Assembly (NCBI RefSeq): GCF_002078875.1
Contig: NC_034413.1
Location: forward strand, 65,078,252-65,142,251
DNA: 64,000 bases
DNA from: Numida meleagris
Lineage: Eukaryota; Chordata; Aves; Galliformes; Numididae
Direction of reading: 5' to 3'
Positions 52,201-58,940 of the stretch are shown here, piece after piece. Position 1 is the stretch's first letter; every line of letters starts with the position of its first letter. A program made the position numbers and the translations under genes. The notes beneath the pieces are model-generated. The model did no database searches. It was not told where the DNA came from and was given only the letters and a program-made list of their open reading frames with translations.

Positions 52201-55200
52201 TTAGGAGGCAGTCTTGCTTTGTTCAGTGAAATGATCAGAGTTTCGTGGGGTGCAGCTCTCTTTGCCAGGTTGGGTATCATCTGTGCTTGAGTGACCCAGT
52301 GATACCTTTAAGAGGATTAAATCTCTGCCTTTTCTGTGTGTCTTCATTCGCAGTGTCTCCTTCACAGAACCTTGTATTTTATATCAGTTTTTCACGTTAA
52401 CAAGCATACACAGCATACAAATATCTGAGCAGAATAAATGCAACCATCTTGTCTTGGGAGGGAAGAAGACTTAGTTGGGATTTGGGTGGTTGGCCTCAGG
52501 GCCAGAAAACAGTCTACAGCCTGCTTCATCTACAAGTCATACAGACTTTGGCATGACTATATTTCCATTGGCCATGTGCTGGTAATACAAATAGCCATGC
52601 CTGTTTTACTTTAAAATTTTCCTGCTCAAAGGATTCCATGTCCAGAATAGCAAAAAAATTAGGCTGCCAAGAAGATGCCCTAGATAGAGATAGTACTGTA
52701 TTTATGGTTGATGTTGTCAAGAAAAGTCTCATTACAGTGAACTACTTATGAAGCAAGATTTCATTCAAAGTATCTGAGTAGTTGAATTAGAATGAGATTT
52801 CCTTCTTTGTTACAGTGAAACAGGATGAGAGTTATTTGTTTGTAAGCAGCAGGTTTGACTTCTTGTTGCAATATTCAGCAACCATGCTGAAAAGCCACGA
52901 ATCAGATCCCTGAAACCCCAATGCTTTTAACAATCAGGAGAACTTGGAAAGCAGCACATTTTCTTTCACTTTTTCATAGCCTCCAGCATCTTATCCTTGA
53001 AGGAACATTCACATCACATTTTCAAGCCTTACTTTATTACCATGAAAATTTTTAAAATCCCTCTTTTTCCCATTAAACTTGATATTCTCACATAACAGCA
53101 TTTCAAAAGTTGCTAATACGTGAAGTATTAGCAGAATAGCAAGTATAAGATAAATAAATTCTGGGCTGAAGTCAACGTGGTTGGGTCTCAACGCGTGATA
53201 CTGTAACTTTATGAACTGAAGGCTGGAAATAGGACAGCTCTCTGGAGTACAGCTAAGAGCTGTGCAGGAACAGCATTGGTGCGTGGACAGATCTGCACAC
53301 AGGCGCCTTCAGGTCCTTAGGGAGCAGCCATTACCTGGCATCAGAACGCCACGTGGGCCTTGAGCTTATGAATATTAAAAGCCAGCTACAGCTCGGAGTC
53401 GTGCGTGTTCAACCTTATCCGCTCTTATTTTGGGGTACAGGTCAATTAGAGACTACCCCAGTTGTGACGAAGCAGCATGAACATAGCTAAACAAAAATTC
53501 CCCAAGGGTTCTGGGTATAGAAAGTGAAGAACTGAGCTGACGGGCGATTAAATGATTCAAAAGTCTGCGAAAATTTCCCCATGGTGATTCCTTGAGAGCC
53601 ATCACCAGAAGGTAAACAACATTTTCAGTCCACAAGTTGGAGCTGAACTGGCTCTAGCAATGTGGCCTTTTCTGCACATGTATCCTGATGGCAGAAAAGA
53701 AGGCAAATATGATTTCTCATTAAGGGGAAGGACCCAAAGAATCCCTGAGATTCATTTTAAGATTCTGTACTACGTGAAAAATAAGAAAAGCTGCTGGGTA
53801 CAAGGGTTCATTGAGGTTTAATCATCAGCCACGTTTACCTTCCTAAAAAACGAGGTGCTTTATTGAGATGCTGGGCCTTAGGGTCTTCTATGGAAAATGA
53901 ACTTTACTGATGTCCTTTGGCATGACATGGTAATAGATGACATGCCAGGAGTACTGCCCACCTGCAAAGACTTAGAGGACTTTGCTGAAGCCAGCTGGAT
54001 AAAGACAAGGATTACAATCCTCATTTCTATGGATGGGTACAAACTGACGCTCCAATTATAAAAGGCCTAACAAATAGCAGCAATAATTGCTTCTAGATTT
54101 TCTCATTATTTTACAGCTCTTCATTTTGCTGCCTATGAATAGATGACATAATTAGCTGTGAAACACTTTAAACTAGAGAAAAATAAATTAAAAAAAAGAT
54201 TAAAACAACACACGCAGATTATTTCAGTGTGGGGGTGGGATCTCTTTCTTTGAACCTTAGACAAGAGCTTCCAAGCCTTTCCAGCCTACTTAACCTTAAC
54301 TATTCAGCATCTGGGAACATATTGGGTTTTCTTCCCCTTTACTAAGGAATCCATTGTCTAACATAAAGCTGGCACGCTTGTTGATGTGGCTTGGTTTGGT
54401 TTTTTAATACGGCATACATTGGTGTTTCATATGTTCAGAAAATGCCTCGGTATCCAACCGAGCACTATAAATAAAAGAAGGTACTTAGCGGCTCAATTGC
54501 ATGCGCATCCAGGTGTATTGTATTTAACCTGCACCCAAACTGATGCAGTAAATAGAAGACTATAAATTCCCTATTCTAATCTTATGGCAAGACTTTTGTA
54601 ATAAGGTATAATACAATATAGAACAGAACAATAGAATTCACGTCTTCTGTTTGGATTTCCTAGGTTCTGTGTAGGTTTTTGTCAGAGACTCTCGGGTGAC
54701 ATCTACTGGAGATATTGTCACAATTAGTTACTAAAATAATTGAAATAAGTTTTCTTTCAGTAACGGTAACTGAGTTCAAATACTGTCACGAGTCCCCCAA
54801 AATTCATGAGTTTGACTTTAAATTTATGAGACATTTCAAAAGAGACATTTTTAATGAAAAACATGGTTTTCAAATATTCACGTTGGCAGGAGATGAAGCT
54901 TAAAGGAAAACAGACTTCTGATAAAATCCAGTGAGTTGGCAGTATTCAATCTCTAGAGCAGATGATACGTGGAAATATCAGTGTCTCTGCCTATTTATTT
55001 TCATCTCTGATACCAGCAATGATGCACACAGATTGGTACTGAATTTTCTTTTCTCCGACTGCTTCTTTCAGAAATAAGTGAGATCATGTCACCCATATTC
55101 CCATGCGCACGTTTCATACTCACAGTCAATACCCAGTTGTAGCCAAAGGCAACAACACTTCATTCATCAGTTCCTTGCACGTTCATACGTGTCTTTCCCT

Positions 55201-55773
55201 GCCATTTATTATACATTCCAGAAAGCACGTGCAACTGTATTGCTTCCTGCTACTACAAAAACTACAATGTGTTTCTTTATTACCAGGACAGAGTTATTTT
55301 AGGGACAGATTACCCTTTTCCACTGGGGGAACTCGAACCCGGAAAACTGATTGATTCAATGGACGATTTTGACAATAAACTGAAGGTACAATCTTTCCAC
55401 TGGGGCGTGGGTTTTTTTTTGTTTGTTTGTTTCGATTTTGGATGCGCTTTGGTTTGTGGGCTGTTCCGGGTTGGGTTTTGTGTTTTTTTTTTCCATTTTT
55501 AAGTCTCTGATTTTAGACCTGAAGACAAAAAAGCACTGACCAATCAGTAGAGTACATTGATTCCTGCACAGACTGAAAGACGCCCTTCAGTCTCTCTACC
55601 GCAGCTCACGAGGGCACGGTAAAGCAGGGCTGAGAGCCTTTGGATGCAGACATTTGCCTCAGCGTTCGCGTGAGCACACCCCAACATACACCAGTGTTTT
55701 GTTTTTACAGGATAAACTCAAGGCTGGCAACGCTCTGGAATTTTTGGGTCTTAGCAGGAAGCGATTTGAATGA
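34230..55773 (+). CDS. ACMSD: 2-amino-3-carboxymuconate-6-semialdehyde decarboxylase, complete, 10 coding exons
   Basis: ACMSD is a cytosolic zinc-dependent decarboxylase of the amidohydrolase superfamily. It converts ACMS of the kynurenine pathway to aminomuconate semialdehyde, limiting quinolinate and NAD formation. Coding exons: 34230-34286, 37716-37760, 41082-41178, 44546-44595, 45880-46116, 47634-47727, 49274-49369, 49806-49978, 55287-55385, 55711-55773. They sum to 1011 bases, i.e. 336 residues plus stop, the same length as human. All introns are GT/AG and phases agree. Metal ligands are present: His6 and His8 (MKIDIHSH), His174 (VHPWD) and Asp291 (LGTDYP). The catalytic His224 (FAHGG) and substrate-binding Arg47, Arg235 and Arg243 are also present. 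Nothing is broken, so a functional enzyme is expected. A differing patch is HDCGALRLL (269-277) where human has HDPLSLKLL. The identification rests on end-to-end similarity plus synteny. Confidence 0.98.
34287..37715 (+). other. ACMSD: ACMSD intron 1
   Basis: This 3.4-kb AT-rich intron contains a T20 run at 36495-36514 and short TA-rich repeats near 36840. A moderately CpG-containing patch lies near 36130-36240. No other exon was recognised. Confidence 0.85.
36495..36514 (+). repeat. T20 homopolymer
   Basis: Twenty T lie in ACMSD intron 1. The sequence to its left shows no recognisable retrocopy. Confidence 0.9.
37716..37760 (+). CDS. ACMSD: ACMSD coding exon 2
   Basis: This 15-codon exon ([15 protein letters not shown]) is bounded by acceptor TTTTACAG and donor GTTTGG. 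Its size and position match the mammalian exon RFGYGGWVQLQHHSK. The donor lacks the usual +3 purine/+4 A context, so it is moderately weak. Confidence 0.95.
37761..41081 (+). other. ACMSD: ACMSD intron 2
   Basis: This 3.3-kb intron has no recognisable gene. It contains a (TG)12 microsatellite at 40935-40958 close to the 3' splice site, and a CT/T run near 39808-39830. Confidence 0.85.
40935..40958 (+). repeat. (TG)12 microsatellite
   Basis: Twelve uninterrupted TG units lie in ACMSD intron 2, ending 123 bases before exon 3. Confidence 0.95.
41082..41178 (+). CDS. ACMSD: ACMSD coding exon 3 (Arg47)
   Basis: The exon is 97 bases, from acceptor TTTCACAG to donor GTACCT. It encodes [20 protein letters not shown] and on to EMDLS plus one base. 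Arg47 (VFR) is the conserved active-site arginine. A (TG)12 repeat lies about 120 bases upstream of the acceptor. Confidence 0.97.
41179..44545 (+). other. ACMSD: ACMSD intron 3
   Basis: This 3.4-kb intron contains a minus-strand CR1 fragment at 43662-43992. Nothing else was recognised. Confidence 0.85.
43662..43992 (-). mobile_element. CR1 LINE fragment, 3' end, minus orientation
   Basis: It starts with TAGAATCAGAGAATCCTTGG (the reverse of the CR1 3' end) and continues with GGGACCTTTAAAGGCCATCT, GGCAACCTGTTCCAGTG and CCATTTCCCCTTGTCC, all diagnostic of reverse-complemented CR1. It lies antisense in ACMSD intron 3, about 550 bases from exon 4. The 101-codon open frame across it is a by-product of this repeat. 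Confidence 0.95.
44546..44595 (+). CDS. ACMSD: ACMSD coding exon 4
   Basis: The exon is 50 bases, from acceptor CTTCTTCAG to donor GTAGGT. After completing the split Gly codon it encodes [16 protein letters not shown], which is nearly invariant in vertebrate ACMSD. Confidence 0.97.
45880..46116 (+). CDS. ACMSD: ACMSD coding exon 5
   Basis: This is the largest exon: 79 codons from acceptor CTTATCAG to donor GTGAGT. It encodes [18 protein letters not shown], then [17 protein letters not shown] and [18 protein letters not shown]. The frame runs 23 codons past the donor, but the similarity stops at IYA, so that extension is intron. Confidence 0.97.
47029..47215 (+). mobile_element. CR1 LINE fragment, plus orientation
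   Basis: It matches the CR1 3' region: CACAGAGCACTGGAACAGG, GAGAGGTTGTGGAGTCTCC, CAAGACCCACCTGGACG and GGTCCCTTCCAACACC. It is truncated at the 5' end and lies in ACMSD intron 5, about 420 bases before exon 6. Confidence 0.93.
47634..47727 (+). CDS. ACMSD: ACMSD coding exon 6 (His174)
   Basis: The exon is 94 bases, from acceptor TTTGCTGCAG to donor GTGAGC. It encodes [20 protein letters not shown], with metal ligand His174 in VHPWD, then KYWFPWLI and one base of the next Gly codon. Confidence 0.97.
49274..49369 (+). CDS. ACMSD: ACMSD coding exon 7 (His224)
   Basis: The exon is 96 bases, from acceptor TTCTTCTTCTTAG to donor GTAAGC. It encodes [20 protein letters not shown], then KLKVCFAHG; His224 is the catalytic histidine of the AHGG motif. 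The last base is shared with the first Gly codon of exon 8. Confidence 0.97.
49806..49978 (+). CDS. ACMSD: ACMSD coding exon 8
   Basis: The exon is 173 bases, from acceptor TCCTTGCAG to donor GTGAGT. It encodes [20 protein letters not shown], then [14 protein letters not shown] and LLTSVIGE. Arg235 and Arg243 correspond to conserved substrate-binding arginines. The local sequence HDCGALRLL differs from the mammalian HDPLSLKLL, including Cys271 for Pro. Confidence 0.97.
50262..50504 (+). mobile_element. CR1 LINE fragment (different subfamily), plus orientation
   Basis: It contains GGGAATGGCACGGAGCTGCG, GGAGGGTCAGGCTGGGTG, TTTTGGGTGGTCCTGTGTGG and CAGTGATCCTTATGGG. This 3' sequence type differs from the other CR1 copies in the window and is typical of a distinct CR1 subfamily. 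It lies in ACMSD intron 8. Confidence 0.9.
51686..51971 (+). mobile_element. CR1 LINE fragment, plus orientation
   Basis: It contains GATAGGACAGGGGAATGG, GGAGGCATTCACAGCCAG, GACCCTGGGCAGCCTGGTC and the end CATGATTTTATGATTC, as in CR1. It is 5'-truncated and lies in ACMSD intron 8. The 60-codon frame at 51776 is part of this repeat. Confidence 0.93.
55287..55385 (+). CDS. ACMSD: ACMSD coding exon 9 (Asp291)
   Basis: This 33-codon exon runs from acceptor TTTATTACCAG to donor GTACAA. It encodes [20 protein letters not shown], with metal ligand Asp291 in GTDYP, then [13 protein letters not shown]. Confidence 0.97.
55711..55773 (+). CDS. ACMSD: ACMSD coding exon 10 and stop
   Basis: The acceptor is GTTTTTACAG. 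The exon encodes [20 protein letters not shown] and the TGA stop at 55771-55773. It matches the mammalian C-terminus in both sequence and end point. Confidence 0.97.
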   Translation, partial: DKLKAGNALEFLGLSRKRFE

Positions 55774-55862
55774 TTACGAAGACATCCCAGGGGCCAAGCT
55801 TCAGAAATAACACTGAGCTCTTAGGGACGCTTCGACTTGGCACGTGCAATCGTCCTGTGAGA

Positions 55863-55868
55863 AATAAA
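55863..55868 (+). terminator. ACMSD: Likely ACMSD polyadenylation signal
   Basis: AATAAA lies 90 bases after the ACMSD stop and is followed by a GT-containing stretch (TGGTGAGCGCG). It would give a very short 3' UTR. It is the only canonical signal I saw between the ACMSD stop and the CpG-rich CCNT2 promoter. Confidence 0.65.
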
Positions 55869-56307
55869 CGTGGTGAGCGCGTTCCCGTCCCGCGTTCTTT
55901 CCGCAGCGCAGGGGCTGGCAGCGCACACACGGCACCCGAGGACGGAGGCTTCCTCCGCACCGCTCTGAAACCCCGATTTTCATACAGAAAGAAGAAAATC
56001 CGGTTCCCCGGATGCATTTCAAGCGGCTTCATTTACCCTTCGCGTTCTCCCCGGTCTCTCTCCTCCCCAGCCGGGGAGGCCCAGCACCGAGGAAGTACCG
56101 GTGGGTTCCCCCCCGGACGCTGACTCCGCGATCCCAAGCGGTTACCGAAACTACCTCGGTGTACCGCAGAGTGCCCGCATGGTTACACGTGCCGGCCGCA
56201 GCACACCCGTACCCCGTGAGCTAACGCTGCGCGCGCCGCTCCCAGCCCCGCGCTCACACGGCGCGAGCCGACCGACGGCGGGCGGAGCGCGCGAGGGGAG
56301 GGCCGAG

Positions 56308-56312
56308 CCAAT
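56308..56312 (+). promoter_or_regulatory. CCAAT box (NF-Y type), CCNT2 promoter
   Basis: AGCCAATCAG fits the extended NF-Y consensus well. It lies 267 bases upstream of the first CCNT2 start codon. Confidence 0.6.
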
Positions 56313-56348
56313 CAGCGCCGGGCAGCGAGCAGCGAGGAGAGGCCGGCC

Positions 56349-56361
56349 TACGTCATTTCCG
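56349..56361 (+). promoter_or_regulatory. CRE-like and ETS-like site, CCNT2 promoter
   Basis: TACGTCATTTCCG holds a CREB/ATF-like TGACGTA (on the minus strand) directly next to an ETS core (CGGAAA on the minus strand). This pair is common just upstream of CpG-island start sites. Motif evidence only. Confidence 0.45.
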
Positions 56362-56458
56362 CGGTCCAGAGAGAGGCCGGTTCTTTAGCGGGGGAGATTG
56401 CGTAGCTGTTGCGGCGGCCGCGCGTCACGTACCGCGAGAACCATGACCCCCCGCAGGC

Positions 56459-56464
56459 CACGTG
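56459..56464 (+). promoter_or_regulatory. CACGTG E-box, CCNT2 promoter
   Basis: CACGTG in the context GGCCACGTGACG is a USF/MYC/TFEB-type E-box, 115 bases upstream of the first start codon. Which factor binds cannot be told from sequence. Confidence 0.45.
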
Positions 56465-56527
56465 ACGCTCCGCCTCTCCAACGCACGCGAACGTGGCGGC
56501 GCTCTGGCCGCGGCGCCGCCGGACTCT

Positions 56528-56545
56528 ATGGTTGAGAGTAGATAG
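56528..56545 (+). other. Five-codon upstream ORF in the CCNT2 leader
   Basis: ATG at 56528 is followed by four codons and TAG at 56543-56545 (encoding MVESR). It is in the same frame as CCNT2, and the TAG is the in-frame stop that bounds the main ORF upstream. It matters only if transcription begins upstream of 56528. Confidence 0.5.
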
Positions 56546-56562
56546 ACGGCGCTGCCGCCCGA

Positions 56563-56572
56563 TCTCGCGAGA
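56563..56572 (+). promoter_or_regulatory. TCTCGCGAGA palindrome next to the CCNT2 start
   Basis: This is a perfect 10-base palindromic element known from many CpG-island promoters and linked to ZBTB33 (Kaiso) and related activation. It ends 6 bases before the ATG at 56579. That position would put a core-promoter element in the leader, or imply that some transcripts start downstream of this ATG. Confidence 0.6.
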
Positions 56573-56578
56573 GCCGCC

Positions 56579-56853
56579 ATGGAGGGCGGAGGGGAGGAGG
56601 CGGGCGCGGCTCTGCCGCCGGCGGGCGGGGCCGCGGGAGGAGGGGGAGGAAGTGTCATGGCGGCGGCGGGCTCGGGCGCGGGCACCTCGGCGAGGGGCGG
56701 CGGCGGCTCCTCGGCGGCCTCGCGCTGGTTCTTCAGCCGCGAGCAGCTGGAGAACACGCCCTCGCGGCGCTGCGGCGTGGAGGCCGACAAGGAGCTCTCG
56801 TACCGGCAGCAGGCGGCCAACCTCATTCAAGACATGGGCCAGCGCCTCAACGT
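56579..56853 (+). CDS. CCNT2: CCNT2 coding exon 1
   Basis: The exon is 91 codons plus two bases; the donor is GTATCC at 56854. The last bases GT pair with the first A of exon 2 to make the Val of RLNV. The first 48 residues are low complexity (Gly, Ala, Ser) before the conserved RWFF. Confidence 0.93.
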
Positions 56854-57444
56854 GTATCCGCGCGGCGGCGGGGGCCGGGCGGGAGCGATGGGCTGGGCCG
56901 GGGCGCGCGGGGGCCCTTATCCTCCCTTATCCGCCGGGCGGGCCTCTCCGCACGTGTGTGGAAGCCGGCGGGCGCTTCCCGCTGCCGGGGGTCGGGCCCG
57001 GGGATGCGGCGGGAGGAGGGGCCGCGCGCTGAGCTTTGTCGGCGCGGCCTCGCGGGGCTCTGCGCCTCGGGGGCTCGCCCGTGGGCCGTCCGCGCTTCGG
57101 GTTTCTAGAAAGGCGGGCGGAGGCCTCCGATCCGGTAGCGAAGTGCCCGAGTTGAACAGAAGCGCTGGAGCCGCTGTTTCGGCGCGCGTCCTCCGCCGAG
57201 GAGCCGCCCTCCCCTCACGGCCGTGCTCGTGCTGCGGCAGCCCCCGCTGCGCGCTGCTGCCCGCCCGCATGGCGGCACGCCGGGCCGGCCCGGCTGCAGG
57301 CAGCGTGTGGAAGGAACGTCTCCGTTTGTTATCGTTGCCGCTTCCTTAATTCGGTGCTCCAGATCTCAGCTTACGATAAATACCGCCATTGTTTACATGC
57401 ACAGGTTTTATATGCATCACTCCTTCACGAAATTTAATCGAAAT
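56579..57444 (+). CDS. CCNT2: Cyclin T2 (P-TEFb subunit), 5' part, exons 1 and 2
   Basis: Cyclin T2 pairs with CDK9 in P-TEFb, a nuclear kinase that phosphorylates the RNA polymerase II tail and releases paused polymerase. Exon 1 (56579-56853) and exon 2 (57363-57444) encode the start of the cyclin box: [39 protein letters not shown], then [20 protein letters not shown] and [16 protein letters not shown] and [11 protein letters not shown] distinguish T2 from T1. The ATG at 56579 has a perfect Kozak context (GCCGCCATGG) and an in-frame stop 11 codons upstream. A second in-frame ATG at 56657 (Met27) would give an N-terminus closer in length to mammals. Either way a Gly/Ala/Ser-rich leader precedes RWFF. 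Later exons were not found up to 64,000. Confidence 0.96.
56854..57362 (+). other. CCNT2: CCNT2 intron 1
   Basis: This is a short (509-base) GC-rich intron inside the CpG island. The frame of exon 1 stays open through most of it, an effect of high GC content rather than coding. Confidence 0.9.
57363..57444 (+). CDS. CCNT2: CCNT2 coding exon 2 (cyclin box)
   Basis: The exon is 82 bases, from acceptor GTGCTCCAG to donor GTAAGT. It completes Val and encodes 27 residues, [20 protein letters not shown] then FTKFNRN, matching cyclin T2 at nearly every position. Confidence 0.97.
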
Positions 57445-58892
57445 GTAAGTATGATTTCATACGTGGTCATCGTAGGCACGCAGTTTCGACAGCGTGGCTG
57501 ACACGTGCTCCGTTCCTGGGCTGGGTGTGTGTTTAGGCGTTCTGGCTTCTCGGCGCGGCGGCTTAGATGCAACAGCGATAGTTTCTCTTCAAGTCCGAGT
57601 TACTTTACCAAGTAGCAATTACGTTTTTCTCTTCTGCCACCGAAATTAAAAACAGTAGGCGCCATCGGCAAACGCATCTCACGTGTGTGAAGAATGCTCT
57701 TGGGTGGTTTGAGTCTGGCTGGCGCTTGTGCGCTGTGGTGCCGGAGGCTGATGTGTAGGAGCGCGCTGTTAATGAATTGAGAGGCAGCGCTGGCGTGCTG
57801 CGTCTGGCAGCTACAGTATGGCTGTGTGTGAATCCGTACAGGTTATGTCTCGGTTCTTGAAAACGAATATAAATTCATTTAGCTACCTTTGTCTTAAGGT
57901 AGTTCAACAATAAGTTGTGTTAGACGTGAAAAATCTTCAGAACTCGTGAGAAAATGCTGACTGTCCTGCTTGAGCTAATGAAATAAGCACGCTGAGCTTG
58001 AGTACTTGTATGCGTTATGAAGAACAGCGTTCTCCAGTAAACAGACTGTCTTACGCTTTGTGGTGTGTTGTTTTTCTTTAAGCAGTTATGGAACTTAGAT
58101 ACCATTTTGAAGACTTCAAGGTCTTTTTTACATCCAGGGTATCAGACACAGATCTCAGAAAAAATAATATAATATTCTAGGGTTTTTTTTCATGACTTCT
58201 CTTGTTCGTTTTTTTTTTTTTGTTTCTCTGTTTTTAAAGTACTTCATACCAACTTTGCAAGAACAGTGAATTGTGATAGTGGGATGTCATTTGGTGAAGA
58301 GGATGGTTTTCCTCAGACCTTGGCTTGCTTTGGTAAAAGAAAGAAGCACAGAGTGTGACAGTGTTAGGATGTAGGCCAGAGAAGATCTTGGTCTGCCAAG
58401 AGGTAGAATGTTGCAAACTTGGCACTGCCTGGAGCGCGGGCAGGTACCGATCACAGTAGGTTACAGCAGTATCCTTTGTTGAGTTCGTGTCATTACTGGC
58501 TGTGCACACGGGCACCTTATTTGGTGTTTATTGAGCAAGGAATGCGTATCGGTATGTAGACACTCTTCAGAAGTGTATTGAATTATTTTTGTGCAAAACC
58601 TGAGGTAAATTCAAACTCATGCAGCAAGCTTGGCACCAAGACTGTAGTGTTGCAGGTCTTGGGGATAATAGCTAAGCCTGTAAGCGTAACCTGAGATCAG
58701 CTTCCATCAGTCTGAAAAACTTGAACAGGAGGAAATGTGTAATGTACATTTTGCTCCTGTAATGATAGAGAGGTATCTGTTGGACTGATGTACATACAAA
58801 TCAAAAGGTACTTTCCTAGAGCCGCTTTCTAATTTTAGAGCAAGAATAGCACACATGCCAGTAAGTTCCAACAGGCTTTGTAATTAAATGTC

Positions 58893-58940
58893 GTGGAATC
58901 ATAGACGGGTTTGGGTTGGAAGGGGCCTTAAGGATCAGCA
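58893..58940 (-). mobile_element. Short CR1 remnant, minus orientation
   Basis: GAATCATAGACGGGTTTGGG followed by TTGGAAGGGGCCTTAAGG is the reverse complement of the last part of a CR1 3' end. Similarity is lost after about 45 bases, so this is a short truncated copy in CCNT2 intron 2. Confidence 0.75.

Larger units (their letters stand above)
49979..55286 (+). other. ACMSD: ACMSD intron 8
   Basis: This is the longest ACMSD intron (5.3 kb). It has two plus-oriented CR1 fragments of different subfamily types (50262-50504 and 51686-51971). No extra exon was recognised. Confidence 0.85.
55890..57350. promoter_or_regulatory. CpG island over the CCNT2 promoter, exon 1 and intron 1
   Basis: This is very GC- and CpG-rich sequence covering the 5' flank, exon 1 and most of intron 1 of CCNT2. 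It is typical of a constitutively active promoter. The large open frames in all six frames here reflect base composition. A divergent (minus-strand) transcript from it is possible, as is common at such promoters. Boundaries are by eye. Confidence 0.9.

Noticed and set aside
55770..57349. Long open frames on both strands around CCNT2 exon 1 (up to 179 codons outside the true frame).
   Set aside because: Same GC effect. Only the frame carrying [18 protein letters not shown] matches a known protein.
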